In this document: positions 1 through 8,361 of the stretch, piece by piece
Layout of the letters: every line of letters starts with the position of its first letter
Numbering within the stretch: the stretch's first letter is position 1
DNA from: an uncultured Mucilaginibacter sp.
Lineage (GTDB): Bacteria; Bacteroidota; Bacteroidia; Sphingobacteriales; Sphingobacteriaceae
Length of the DNA: 64,000 bases
Assembly (NCBI RefSeq): GCF_903893715.1
Contig: NZ_CAITNG010000047.1
Span: 1-64,000 of the forward strand
Direction: 5' to 3'
Position numbers and translations under genes: made by a program
Notes under the pieces: model-generated
Databases searched by the model: none
Told to the model about the DNA's origin: nothing
What the model saw: only the letters and a program-made list of their open reading frames with translations

Positions 1-97
1 ATTCGGGCTCGTGTTGCCACCTTAATCCTTCCAGATATCCAATACAGGCTTCCTGAGTTGAAAATCTCGTAAATACTTCACTTACATTCATTTGCAT
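1..97 (-). CDS. IS1595-type transposase, N-terminal fragment (runs off window)
   Basis: Reading the minus strand from an ATG at 97 (or the in-frame ATG at 91) gives MNVSEVFTRFSTQEACIGYL, followed by EGLRWQHEPE before the window ends. The spacing of the 'F-x-T-x-E-A-C-x-x-Y/H-L' and 'R-W' positions is the usual start of IS1595/ISXO2-family transposases, which continue into a CPxC zinc-binding motif lying outside this window. Whether the element is complete cannot be judged here. Confidence 0.65.
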   Translation of the reverse strand, partial: MQMNVSEVFTRFSTQEACIGYLEGLRWQHEPE

Positions 98-201
98 AAA
101 TATACAAAAATTAAATGTCTATTCATGGGCTATTACTCTCTCGAGAGGGGCAGGGGGTGTGTCCTTTTGCGCCTCTCGTTTCGCCAAATTGCTCAAACCA
201 T

Positions 202-226
202 AGCGATGGGTTTCATACCCATCGCT
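202..226. repeat. Perfect hairpin, 10-bp stem, also present at 59631-59663
   Basis: The arms AGCGATGGGT and ACCCATCGCT enclose the loop TTCAT. The same arm sequence with loop TTCAA recurs downstream of recQ, extended there to a 14-bp stem. Here no T-run follows, so terminator function is uncertain. Confidence 0.6.
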
Positions 227-270
227 TTACGGATTGAAAAAGTACTATTTTTGACCAACAAAACAACCCT

Positions 271-732
271 ATGCCCGCAAACCTTACCATACGCCCCGTT
301 ACCCCCGCCGATTACCAGCAATGGCTGCCCTTATGGGATGGCTATAACGAATTTTATGGCCGATCCGGCGATACCGCCTTACCCCTCGAAATCACCCAAA
401 CCACCTGGTCGCGCTTTTTGGATGCCGGTGAACCCGTACACGCCCTCGTAGCCGAAAGCGAAGGCCAACTCGTCGGCCTGGTACATTATATTTTCCACCG
501 TACCACAACATCCATTGCGCCAACCTGCTACCTGCAGGATCTGTTCACCACCCAGGCCACCCGAGGCAAAGGTGTAGGCCGCGCGCTTATCAATGCCGTA
601 TACCAAAAAGCAAAACAGGCTGGTTCAGCCCGCGTATATTGGTTAACCCACCATACCAATACCACCGCCATGCAGCTATATGATAAAGTCGCCGAACATT
701 CCGGTTTTGTGGTGTACAGGAAGATGATGTGA
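271..732 (+). CDS. GNAT family N-acetyltransferase
   Basis: This 153-aa protein has the GNAT fold order: an N-terminal 'IRPVTPADYQQWLPLW' strand/helix, a central 'ALVAESEGQLVGLVHY' beta hairpin, and motif A 'LQDLFTTQATRGKGVGRALI', in which R/Q-x-x-G-x-G/A (RGKGVG) binds the acetyl-CoA pyrophosphate. The C-terminal 'TNTTAMQLYDKVAEHSGFVVY' is typical of motif B. Such enzymes acetylate amines of small molecules or proteins; the substrate cannot be inferred. It stands alone between a transposase end and a repeat-rich spacer. Family call is confident, function is not. Confidence 0.9.
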   Translation: MPANLTIRPVTPADYQQWLPLWDGYNEFYGRSGDTALPLEITQTTWSRFLDAGEPVHALVAESEGQLVGLVHYIFHRTTTSIAPTCYLQDLFTTQATRGKGVGRALINAVYQKAKQAGSARVYWLTHHTNTTAMQLYDKVAEHSGFVVYRKMM

Positions 733-747
733 TAAACACAGGTGCCC

Positions 748-837
748 GCGTTAGCGATTGTAGCGGAAAGCCCGGAGTCCCAACCCTTCGTCGGGACGAG
801 GACTTGTAACGAAAAGCGCGGCCCGCAGGGAACGCCC
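748..837 (+). repeat. Dispersed G+C-rich repeat, copy A (about 90 bp)
   Basis: It starts GCGTTAGCGATTGTAGCGG and ends CGGCCCGCAGGGAACGCCC. The same element lies inverted at 27971-28057. Shared blocks are GCGGAAAGCCCGGA and GAGGACTTGTA; the outermost GCGTT/AACGC bases pair with each other. The centre is an unrelated hairpin in each copy (here GTCCC at 777-781 with GGGAC at 793-797). Confidence 0.75.
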
Positions 838-1190
838 AAATTATCGTCTTCAGTTTGATATTTGCCTCAAACAATCAATTCCCCAAACCGGCTGCCCGCT
901 GCAGGCCAAGAGAGGGTCGACAAGCGCAGCGATGTCGGGGTGAGTCAATCCCGCCATCCGCCCAACCATTTCCCCCAAAAATGCCCCGTCAGGGGCTACC
1001 CACCCACCATTCATCCCCCGCAAATAAGAAACAAACCACTCACCCAATCAACCACTCATCCAATCAAACCATTCCTATCCTAACCCTCTGATAACCAAAA
1101 TTCACCCTCTGTCGCAATACGCAAATCGCCATACGCACATCACCCCCAAGTGGTAAACCTTAACAAATTTTCGTTTGTTGAAAACTTTTA
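838..1190. other. Non-coding spacer before mraZ with short tandem repeats
   Basis: No convincing gene. It holds a small hairpin (GCCCC-GTCA-GGGGC, about 983-996), two 16-bp tandem units AACCACTCACCCAATC / AACCACTCATCCAATC (1034-1065, one mismatch, that is, period 8), and a heptamer-like stretch around CGCAATACGCAAATCGCCAT (1113-1145) related to the array at 49502-49633. A 65-aa minus-strand frame here was judged a shadow. Confidence 0.55.
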
Positions 1191-1214
1191 GTGGGAAAAA
1201 GTGGTAGAAAGTGG
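1191..1214 (+). promoter_or_regulatory. Probable MraZ operator: three GTGG boxes, 10-bp phased
   Basis: GTGG occurs at 1191, 1201 and 1211, exactly one helical turn apart, with purine-rich spacers; a further GTGG lies at 1150. MraZ is known to bind tandem short G-rich direct repeats in front of its own operon, so this is likely the autoregulatory site of the dcw cluster. The exact promoter was not resolved. Confidence 0.65.
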
Positions 1215-1260
1215 AAATAGTATTTACTTTTACGTTACAAATAGTAGAGAACCGTTAGGT

Positions 1261-1728
1261 ATGTCCCAATTTTTAGGTGAATTTGATTGTAAACTGGATT
1301 CCAAACTGCGGATGATGATCCCTGTTGGCCTCAAAAAGCAGCTTCCCGAAGCTGACGCTGAGGGCCTTGTCATCAATCGTGGCTTTGAGAAACACCTCGT
1401 CATTTACACCCGGAAGGAGTGGAACAAGATTGTCGACGACCTGAGCAAGCTTAACCAATACGAAAAAAAGACCCGCGAGTTCATCCGCTACTTTACCCGC
1501 GGCGCGTCCGAACTCTCGCTCGATTCTGCCGGCCGCGTGCTGTTACCTAAAACACTGTTGGAATATGCAGGTATCGATGCCGATGTGGTATTATCCTGCC
1601 AGTTCAACAAAATTGAGGTTTGGGCCAAAGCGGCATACGATTCGCAACTGGATAACGAACCCGAGAACTTCGCCAATCTGGCCGAAGAGGTAATGGGCAA
1701 CAAAGGAAAGGGGGAGCAAAATGGCTGA
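1261..1728 (+). CDS. mraZ: Division/cell wall cluster transcriptional repressor MraZ
   Basis: MraZ (155 aa from the ATG at 1261) is the DNA-binding first gene of the dcw cluster. The protein opens 'MSQFLGEFDCKLDSKLRMMIP', the first SpoVT/AbrB-like swapped-hairpin domain; the second contains 'SLDSAGRVLLPKTLLEYAGI'. The open frame extends back to a GTG at 1201, but that GTG is part of the phased GTGG operator and the added 20 residues are not MraZ-like, so 1261 is preferred. It overlaps rsmH by 8 bases. Family assignment is firm; self-repression through the GTGG boxes is inferred from known MraZ biology. Confidence 0.95.
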   Translation: MSQFLGEFDCKLDSKLRMMIPVGLKKQLPEADAEGLVINRGFEKHLVIYTRKEWNKIVDDLSKLNQYEKKTREFIRYFTRGASELSLDSAGRVLLPKTLLEYAGIDADVVLSCQFNKIEVWAKAAYDSQLDNEPENFANLAEEVMGNKGKGEQNG

Positions 1729-2623
1729 ATACCATAACCCCGTAATGCTTGCAGAGTGTATCGAGGGTTTAGCCATTAAGCCTTCCGGGAAATATATCGA
1801 CGTAACTTTTGGCGGCGGTGGCCACTCCAAAGAAATATTAGGACACTTAGGTAAGAATGGATTGCTGGTCGCTTTCGACCAGGATGTAGATGCGCAGCGC
1901 AATATCATTCATGATGACCGCTTTGTCTTTGTCGACCAGAATTTCCGCTACCTTAAAAACTTTAGCCGCCTGCACGGCGCTGTTCCTGCTGATGGTATCC
2001 TGGCCGATCTCGGCGTATCGTCGCACCAGTTCGACCAGGCCGACCGCGGTTTTTCTACCCGCTTTGATGCCGAACTGGATATGCGCATGGACCAATCGGC
2101 TACACTAACGGCAAAACAGGTAGTGAACACTTACGATGAAGCCACGCTCCACAAAATATTCGGCATTTACGGCGAAATACAAAACGCCAAATCGTTGGCG
2201 CGTACCATCGTAACCGCGCGCTTAAACGCGCCCATTAATACCATTGCCGATTTAAAAACCGCTATAGCGGGACTCATCCCACGCGGAAAAGAAAACAAAT
2301 ACCTGGCCCAGGTTTTTCAGGCGCTGCGCATCGAGGTAAACCAGGAGTTGGAAGCCTTGCAGGATTTTTTAATGCAAACCGCCGATGTATTGGCGGTAGG
2401 GGGCAGGCTGGTGGTGATGAGCTACCATTCGCTCGAAGACAGGCTTGTGAAAAACTTCATCGCCAAAGGCAAATTCAGCGGCGAACTGGAAAAAGATATT
2501 TACGGTAACGATAACCGCCCTTTCGATGCGGTAAGCCGCAAGGCCATCACAGCGTCGGACGAGGAGATAAAAACAAACAACAGGGCACGCAGTGCCAAAC
2601 TAAGGATAGCAGTTAAACGATAA
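1721..2623 (+). CDS. rsmH: 16S rRNA (cytosine1402-N4)-methyltransferase RsmH (MraW)
   Basis: RsmH (300 aa) methylates N4 of C1402 in 16S rRNA using SAM. The start 'YHNPVMLAECIEGL' and the SAM-binding loop 'DVTFGGGGHSKEIL' (about residues 27-40) are diagnostic, as are 'DGILADLGVSSHQFDQADRGFS' and 'YHSLEDRLVKNF' near the C-terminus. Length is normal. Its start codon lies within the end of mraZ, implying translational coupling; the next gene begins 13 bases downstream. Position after mraZ is the standard dcw order. Confidence 0.97.
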   Translation: MAEYHNPVMLAECIEGLAIKPSGKYIDVTFGGGGHSKEILGHLGKNGLLVAFDQDVDAQRNIIHDDRFVFVDQNFRYLKNFSRLHGAVPADGILADLGVSSHQFDQADRGFSTRFDAELDMRMDQSATLTAKQVVNTYDEATLHKIFGIYGEIQNAKSLARTIVTARLNAPINTIADLKTAIAGLIPRGKENKYLAQVFQALRIEVNQELEALQDFLMQTADVLAVGGRLVVMSYHSLEDRLVKNFIAKGKFSGELEKDIYGNDNRPFDAVSRKAITASDEEIKTNNRARSAKLRIAVKR

Positions 2624-2636
2624 AAGCGTAAAAAGT

Positions 2637-3035
2637 ATGACAAACCGATTGCGTGAAAATATTGAGGTAGCCGACGAGGAGCCAGTTGTAGCCGAGAAGA
2701 AGCAGGTAAAAGAAATACCCGACAACTTTTTTACCCAATTGTTTACCAAAGGCATCATCTCTACCGATACAGCTACCAAGGCATTGCCTTTTATTTTATA
2801 TCTGGCCTTTTTGGGCATGCTGTACATAGCCAACATGCACCTGGCCGAAAAAAATATCAGGCTGATTGATAAACTGGGTAAAGAAGTAAAAGAACTGAAC
2901 TGGGACTATAAAACCACCAAAGCCGAACTGGCCTTTAAGAGCACCTTAAGCGAGGTGGAAAAACGGGCAGATACGCTCGGCATTAAAGCCTCGGTACAGC
3001 CGCCACAAAAATTAACAATAGAAGAAGACAAATGA
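2637..3035 (+). CDS. ftsL: FtsL-like cell division membrane protein
   Basis: The 132-aa protein has an N-terminal cytoplasmic part of about 45 residues, one transmembrane segment ('ALPFILYLAFLGMLYIANMHLA', about 48-70) and a periplasmic stretch with leucine/heptad-like spacing ('NIRLIDKLGKEVKELNWDYKTTKAEL'). This single-pass bitopic layout and the position between rsmH and ftsI match the FtsL-like proteins of Bacteroidota, which bridge FtsQ/FtsB and FtsW/FtsI in the divisome. Sequence conservation in this family is weak, so the call rests mainly on topology and context. The last 4 bases overlap the ftsI start. Confidence 0.8.
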   Translation: MTNRLRENIEVADEEPVVAEKKQVKEIPDNFFTQLFTKGIISTDTATKALPFILYLAFLGMLYIANMHLAEKNIRLIDKLGKEVKELNWDYKTTKAELAFKSTLSEVEKRADTLGIKASVQPPQKLTIEEDK

Positions 3036-5161
3036 GTATCAGAACAAATATATTGCTGCGGGTGTACCTGGCATTTGGCCTGATACTGGTCTTTGCCATC
3101 GCCGTTATTGTACAGCTGTACCGTGTGCAGTTTGTGCAGGGCAAAAAATGGCGCTCCATGGCCGATAGCCTCACCACCCAGTACAAAAACATCGAAGCAG
3201 CGCGTGGCAACATCTTTTCGGTGGATGGCAGTTTGCTGGCCACATCCGTACCCGAGTATGATTTGCACATGGACATGCTGGCTGGTGGCATCGCCGATGA
3301 CCATGTGTTTTACGAAAAGGTCGACTCGCTGGCGTTCAAAATGGCGCAGTTTTATGGCGATAAATCGGCTTCCGAGTACTCACGCATATTCCGCGAAGCA
3401 CGCAAGGATAGTTCGCGCTATCAGTTGATCCATAAAAACGTTTCCTTTAAAGATTTAAAGACGATACGCACTTTCCCCATTTTTAATATGGGAAAGAACA
3501 ATGGCGGCTTATGCGTGGAGCCACACAACAAAAGGATTTTGCCTTTCCGCACATTGGCGCAACGTACCATTGGGTATAAAAACGAAAACGTTAAAAACCC
3601 CGTAGGCCTCGAAGGTGCTTACGCCGACTATATCAACGGCGAAAATGGCAAACGCCTTATGCAGCGCGTGGCCGGCGGCGTATGGGTACCGGTAAATAAT
3701 GGTGTTAATGAAGAGATAGCCGCTAAAGATGGCGCCGATATCATATCCACCCTCGACGTAAACCTGCAGGATGTGGCCCAGGCCGCCCTGAAAGACCAAT
3801 TGATAAAAAGCCAGGCCGACCACGGCTGCGTGGTGCTGATGGAAGTAGCCACAGGCGAAATTCGCGCCATAGCCAACTTTACCCATACCAAAGACGGCGA
3901 TTATAAAGAGGAACTGAACTACGCCATCAGCGATGCCGCCGACCCCGGCTCAACATTCAAGCTGGCTACCTATATGACGGCTTTCGACCAGCATAAAATT
4001 GATACCAACACCGTAGTGAATGTGGATGGCGGCAGATTCAAGGTGCCAAAAGGCCCGACCATTAGCGACGTGGAGCACGACAACTATGCCATGACAGCCA
4101 AAAAAGCCTTCGAAGAATCATCCAACGTGGCAGCGGCCAAATTTGTGTACGAGCATTATTACGATAACCCGCAACAGTTTACCGATAAGATATACAGCTA
4201 TCACCTCAACGAAAGGCTCGGCCTGCAAATTCCCGGAGAAGGCAGTCCGCTCATCAGAAATCCGCACAGCAAAGGATGGAACATTAATTACTCCCTGCCC
4301 GAAATGGCTTACGGTTACGAAATGAAGATGACGCCCCTGCAAATGCTCACCTTCTATAACTCGGTGGCCAACAACGGTAAAATGATCGCGCCCATTTTTG
4401 TGAAAGAGATCCGCCGCCTCGGCAATACCGTCGAGCAATTCCACGCCCGCGTCATTAACGAGAAGGTATGTTCGGATGCCACTTTAGGTAAGATGAAAGC
4501 CCTGCTCGAAGGTGTGGTTACCGAAGGTACCGCCAAAAATGTATTGACCAGTAAGTTATATACGGTAGCCGGCAAAACAGGCACCGCGCAAATAGCCAAT
4601 GGTACACATGGTTATGGTAACAAAGCCGGTGGTGGCGGTGGCACAACATACCAGGCATCGTTCTGCGGGTATTTCCCGGCCAATCATCCCAAATATTCCA
4701 TGATTGTGGTGGTCAACAATCCCAAAACTATTTACCTGGCGGCATTGGTGGCCGGTCCGGTTTTCAAAACCATTGCCGACAAAGTATACAGCAGCGATTT
4801 GGATATCAACCAAGGCAACAACATCCGCTTTGTAGGCAACACCCAACCGCCAAAAGCAAAAACCGGCGATACAAAAGCGATACAACAGGTATATACCAAA
4901 TTGGGTATCAAACCGCTATACGCCTCCAATAATGTTACCTCGGCCGTTGATACCAGCGGCGGCTTACCATACGATGAGGCCACCTATAAAAAAGGCACTG
5001 TGCCCAACGTAACCGGCATGGGCCTGAGCGATGCCCTGTACATTATGGGCAACGCGGGTTATAAAGTAACTGCCCGGGGCAGTGGCGTAGTAAAAAAACA
5101 ATCGGTAACGGGCGGAAGCATGATTCCCCGCGGCTCAAAAATATTGATAGAACTGGAATGA
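3032..5161 (+). CDS. ftsI: Division-specific peptidoglycan transpeptidase (PBP3/FtsI) with PASTA domain
   Basis: This 709-aa class B penicillin-binding protein crosslinks septal peptidoglycan. An N-terminal membrane anchor ('VYLAFGLILVFAIAVIVQLY') is followed by a PBP dimerisation domain and a transpeptidase domain with the catalytic S307-T-F-K, S363-S-N and K515-T-G-T motifs. The end (about 650-709) is a PASTA domain ('GTVPNVTGMGLSDALYIMGNAGY'), typical of Bacteroidota and Gram-positive FtsI/PBP2x rather than E. coli FtsI. ATG overlaps the FtsL-like gene, and the stop overlaps the murE start (ATGA), consistent with coupled translation. Confidence 0.96.
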   Translation: MSIRTNILLRVYLAFGLILVFAIAVIVQLYRVQFVQGKKWRSMADSLTTQYKNIEAARGNIFSVDGSLLATSVPEYDLHMDMLAGGIADDHVFYEKVDSLAFKMAQFYGDKSASEYSRIFREARKDSSRYQLIHKNVSFKDLKTIRTFPIFNMGKNNGGLCVEPHNKRILPFRTLAQRTIGYKNENVKNPVGLEGAYADYINGENGKRLMQRVAGGVWVPVNNGVNEEIAAKDGADIISTLDVNLQDVAQAALKDQLIKSQADHGCVVLMEVATGEIRAIANFTHTKDGDYKEELNYAISDAADPGSTFKLATYMTAFDQHKIDTNTVVNVDGGRFKVPKGPTISDVEHDNYAMTAKKAFEESSNVAAAKFVYEHYYDNPQQFTDKIYSYHLNERLGLQIPGEGSPLIRNPHSKGWNINYSLPEMAYGYEMKMTPLQMLTFYNSVANNGKMIAPIFVKEIRRLGNTVEQFHARVINEKVCSDATLGKMKALLEGVVTEGTAKNVLTSKLYTVAGKTGTAQIANGTHGYGNKAGGGGGTTYQASFCGYFPANHPKYSMIVVVNNPKTIYLAALVAGPVFKTIADKVYSSDLDINQGNNIRFVGNTQPPKAKTGDTKAIQQVYTKLGIKPLYASNNVTSAVDTSGGLPYDEATYKKGTVPNVTGMGLSDALYIMGNAGYKVTARGSGVVKKQSVTGGSMIPRGSKILIELE

Positions 5162-6615
5162 GGTATTTAAGCGACATATTGAACGGCATACCCGCAAGCG
5201 AATTGCAGGGCAGTCCCGATGTGGAAATTGTTTCCATCGCTTCCGATTCGCGTAAAGTGGTTCCCGGTTCGCTGTTCATCGCCGTAAGGGGTACATTGGT
5301 GGATGGTCATAACTTTATCGAAACCGCCATAAAAAGCGGTGCGGTTGCCATTATTTGCGAAGAACTGCCCGCCCACTTAACCGGCGAAGTATCCTTCATT
5401 ATGGTTGCCGATTCCGCCGTGGCCCTGGGTCTGCTCGCCTCCAATTTTTACGACAGGCCCTCATCAAAACTAAAATTGGTGGGCGTTACCGGTACAAACG
5501 GCAAAACTACCGTGGCTACCTTATTGTACCAACTCTTCCGCGACCTGGGTTATAAATGCGGCCTCCTGTCAACCGTCGAAAATCAAATTAATGGCGAGGT
5601 CATCCCCGCCACCCATACCACGCCCGACCCGATCGAACTGAACCGCCTGCTCGACGATATGGTAGCCAAAGGCTGCGATTATTGCTTTATGGAAGTCAGC
5701 TCGCACGCCGTGGTGCAGCACCGTATCGATGGTTTAACCTTTTCGGGAGGCATCTTCACCAACATCACGCACGACCATCTCGACTATCATAAAACTTTCG
5801 ATAACTACTTAAAAGCCAAGAAAGGCTTTTTCGATGCATTGCCGAAAAATGCCTTCGCCCTCACCAATATTGATGACCGCAATGGCGAGGTAATGCTGCA
5901 AAACACCAAAGCCCACAAAAAAAGCTACGCCCTGAAAAGCATGGCCGACTACCGCGCAAAAATATTAGAGAATCAATTCGGCGGCCTGCTGCTGCAGATA
6001 AACAACGAAGAGGTTTGGTTTAAAATGGTAGGCAGCTTTAATGCCTACAACTTGCTGGCCGTTTACGCTGCCGCAATGCTGCTCGACCAGGATAAAGCCA
6101 AAGTACTCACCTCGCTCAGCAAACTAAAGGGCGCCGAAGGCAGGTTCGACTATTTCATTTCGCCCGACAAGGTGATTGGTATTGTGGATTACGCCCACAC
6201 ACCTGACGCTGTTCAAAATGTATTGAGCACCATCCACAACATCCGTAAAGGCAACGAGAAAGTAATTACCATAATAGGTTGCGGCGGCGACAGGGATAAA
6301 ACCAAACGCCCCGTAATGGCCAAAGTAGCCTGCGAATGGAGCGACAAAGTGATATTGACATCAGACAATCCCCGCTCGGAGGACCCGGCTCAAATTATTA
6401 AGGATATGGAGGCCGGCGTGGGCCCCTCACAACAAAAAAAGACCATCAGCATAACCGACAGGCGCGAGGCCATAAAAACCGCCTGCCATTTGGCGGCGCC
6501 AGGCGATATTATCCTGCTTGCAGGTAAAGGACATGAGAAGTATCAGGAAGTAAAAGGAGTCCGCACCCATTTTGATGACAAAGAAGAATTGATAAAAGCA
6601 TTTGCAAATGTGTAA
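5158..6615 (+). CDS. murE: UDP-MurNAc-L-Ala-D-Glu:meso-diaminopimelate ligase MurE
   Basis: MurE (485 aa) adds the third peptide residue to the cytoplasmic muropeptide precursor, using ATP. The P-loop 'GTNGKTT' is at 112-118, and 'DNPR' at 403-406 is the signature of enzymes that use meso-diaminopimelate rather than lysine, which agrees with dapA elsewhere in the window. 'THTTPDP' and 'EVSSHAV' are further Mur ligase motifs. Start overlaps the ftsI stop. The last five codons (A-F-A-N-V) and the stop already belong to the octamer array at 6601-6636, so the C-terminal tail appears to have been shaped by that repeat. Confidence 0.96.
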   Translation: MRYLSDILNGIPASELQGSPDVEIVSIASDSRKVVPGSLFIAVRGTLVDGHNFIETAIKSGAVAIICEELPAHLTGEVSFIMVADSAVALGLLASNFYDRPSSKLKLVGVTGTNGKTTVATLLYQLFRDLGYKCGLLSTVENQINGEVIPATHTTPDPIELNRLLDDMVAKGCDYCFMEVSSHAVVQHRIDGLTFSGGIFTNITHDHLDYHKTFDNYLKAKKGFFDALPKNAFALTNIDDRNGEVMLQNTKAHKKSYALKSMADYRAKILENQFGGLLLQINNEEVWFKMVGSFNAYNLLAVYAAAMLLDQDKAKVLTSLSKLKGAEGRFDYFISPDKVIGIVDYAHTPDAVQNVLSTIHNIRKGNEKVITIIGCGGDRDKTKRPVMAKVACEWSDKVILTSDNPRSEDPAQIIKDMEAGVGPSQQKKTISITDRREAIKTACHLAAPGDIILLAGKGHEKYQEVKGVRTHFDDKEELIKAFANV

Positions 6616-6636
6616 ATGTGCGGATGTGCAAATGAA
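6601..6636 (+). repeat. Octamer tandem repeat (TGCAAATG-type), murE end
   Basis: Four imperfect units of period 8 (TGCAAATG, TGTAAATG, TGCGGATG, TGCAAATG). The array begins inside murE and provides its TAA stop. The inverted-orientation array at 7036-7115 lies on the other side of the four-helix-bundle gene. Confidence 0.8.
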
Positions 6637-6659
6637 GAAGACAATAAAGGATAAAATAA

Positions 6660-7013
6660 ATGAATGATAAGCCAAACTTGATAGTTGACCTGACATTTAA
6701 GTTCGCTTTAAACATTATAGAGTTTACTGAAGAGCTTGAATCCAGAAGAAAGTTTAACATGGCTAATCAACTATTCAAATGCGGCACATCAATAGGGGCG
6801 AACATAAGAGAAGCACAAGGTGCGGAAAGTAAAACCGATTTTGTACATAAATGTAAAATAGCATATAAGGAAGCAGAGGAATCAGAGTACTGGTTGCAAT
6901 TATGCCAATTCTCAAAAAATTATCCCTTTGAAGAAGCATTATTAATTGAAGTAGAAAATATTAAAAAGGTGTTGGGCAAAATCATTTCAACATCAAAAAA
7001 TAAAACGAGTTGA
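6660..7013 (+). CDS. Four-helix bundle protein (23S rRNA intervening-sequence/S23 family)
   Basis: The 117-aa protein carries the family hallmark 'ANQLFKCGTSIGANIREAQG' followed by 'AESKTDFVHKCKIAYKEAEESEYWL', as in TIGR02436/PF05635. These all-helical pentameric proteins are encoded in intervening sequences of bacterial 23S rRNA and, as relatives (Avd), act in diversity-generating retroelements; the cellular role of free-standing copies is unknown. It is an insertion in an otherwise collinear dcw cluster, between murE and mraY. A hand count over 6661-6960 gives about 34% G+C against about 50% in murE, suggesting foreign origin. Octamer arrays in opposite orientation flank it. Confidence 0.93.
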   Translation: MNDKPNLIVDLTFKFALNIIEFTEELESRRKFNMANQLFKCGTSIGANIREAQGAESKTDFVHKCKIAYKEAEESEYWLQLCQFSKNYPFEEALLIEVENIKKVLGKIISTSKNKTS

Positions 7014-7035
7014 GAACGACATTAAAACATAAAAA

Positions 7036-7115
7036 GCATCTGCACATCTGCAAATCTACTCATTTGCATATTCAGGCATTTGCACATTTACACATTTACA
7101 CATACGCACATTAGC
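7036..7115 (+). repeat. Octamer tandem repeat (CATTTGCA-type), abuts mraY start
   Basis: Ten consecutive units of period 8, each a variant of CATTTGCA (for example CATCTGCA, CATTTACA, CATACGCA), run without a gap up to the base before the mraY ATG. It is the reverse-complement orientation of the array at 6601-6636. Confidence 0.85.
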
Positions 7116-8357
7116 ATGTTGTACTATCTGTTTAATTACTTAGACCACAATTTTAACGTACCCGGTGCAGGTGTGTTCCAGTACATTACTTTTCGTACGG
7201 CCATGGCGGTGGTTACCTCCTTGTTCATCACAACGGTTTATGGCCGCAGGCTGATTGATTATCTGCATGCAAAACAAGTTGGCGAAACGGTGCGTAATTT
7301 AGGTTTGGAAGGCCAGATGCAAAAACAAGGCACCCCAACCATGGGCGGTCTCATTATCCTGCTGGGTATTTTGGTACCGACTTTACTTTTTGCCAAGTTG
7401 GATAACGTCTACGTTATTTTGATGATTATCACTACCGTATGGCTCGGTTTTATTGGTTTTCTTGACGATTACATCAAAGTTTTCAAAAAAAATAAAGAAG
7501 GCCTTGCCGGTAAGTTCAAGGTGATTGGTCAGGTTGGTTTAGCGGTTATCATCGGCTGGACAATGTACTTTAGCCCCGATATCGTTATCCGCCAGGAAGT
7601 GAAGCTGCCTTTAAAATACGATTTGCCGGTTTCTTATCACCTGCGTGGTAATCACGAGGTTTTGACCCAGGAGTACAAATCCACCAAAACCACCATGCCT
7701 TTCTACAAAAACAACGAGTTCGATTACGCCAAGGTACTCAAATTTGTAGGTGCCAAAACCGACCATTACTCGCTCATTGTTTTTATGGTCTTCGTTATCG
7801 GTATCGTAACTTTTATCTCCAACGGCGCCAACCTCACCGATGGTATTGACGGACTTGCAACGGGCACTTCCGCTATTATCGGGGTAACGCTGGCTGTTTT
7901 GGCCTATGTATCGGGTAACACCGTTATTGCCGATTACCTCAACATCATGTACATCCCCAACTCGGGCGAACTGGTGGTGTTCATGGGTTCCTTCGTTGGA
8001 GCATGTGTAGGTTTTTTATGGTACAACTCGTACCCCGCACAAGTTTTTATGGGCGATACCGGTAGCCTCGCCATCGGCGGCATCATCGCGGCCTTCGCCA
8101 TCATGATACGTAAAGAACTGATGATACCTCTCCTCTGCGGCATTTTCGTTATCGAGAATGTTTCGGTAATGATGCAGGTATCCTGGTTTAAATATACCCG
8201 CAAACGTTTCGGAACTGGCAGGCGCATTTTTTTAATGGCGCCCCTGCACCATCACTTCCAAAAGAAAGGCTTTCACGAAGCAAAAATCGTAACCCGCTTC
8301 TGGATCGTGGGTATCATACTGGCCGTACTAACTATTGCAACATTGAAATTGAGATAA
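7116..8357 (+). CDS. mraY: Phospho-MurNAc-pentapeptide-transferase MraY
   Basis: MraY (413 aa) transfers phospho-MurNAc-pentapeptide to undecaprenyl phosphate, forming lipid I in the inner membrane. About ten transmembrane segments are visible; 'GTPTMGG', '[24 protein letters not shown]' and '[10 protein letters not shown]' contain the catalytic Asp residues, and '[11 protein letters not shown]' is the C-terminal HHH motif. An insertion of roughly 50 residues after the third segment makes it longer than E. coli MraY, as in other Bacteroidota. The start at 7116 is chosen because the 12 residues encoded upstream in frame (from 7080) are only translated octamer repeat. Confidence 0.95.
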   Translation: MLYYLFNYLDHNFNVPGAGVFQYITFRTAMAVVTSLFITTVYGRRLIDYLHAKQVGETVRNLGLEGQMQKQGTPTMGGLIILLGILVPTLLFAKLDNVYVILMIITTVWLGFIGFLDDYIKVFKKNKEGLAGKFKVIGQVGLAVIIGWTMYFSPDIVIRQEVKLPLKYDLPVSYHLRGNHEVLTQEYKSTKTTMPFYKNNEFDYAKVLKFVGAKTDHYSLIVFMVFVIGIVTFISNGANLTDGIDGLATGTSAIIGVTLAVLAYVSGNTVIADYLNIMYIPNSGELVVFMGSFVGACVGFLWYNSYPAQVFMGDTGSLAIGGIIAAFAIMIRKELMIPLLCGIFVIENVSVMMQVSWFKYTRKRFGTGRRIFLMAPLHHHFQKKGFHEAKIVTRFWIVGIILAVLTIATLKLR

Positions 8358-8361
8358 TTAA

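Noticed and set aside
850..1047. 65-aa minus-strand frame before mraZ
   Set aside because: Covers a small hairpin and simple-sequence stretch; no recognisable protein pattern.
1201..1260. GTG start of mraZ at 1201
   Set aside because: The GTG is one of three phased GTGG operator boxes, and the extra 20 residues precede the conserved MraZ start.
7080..7115. Longer mraY start adding 12 residues
   Set aside because: The added residues are a direct translation of the octamer repeat (His/Thr periodic) and not part of MraY.
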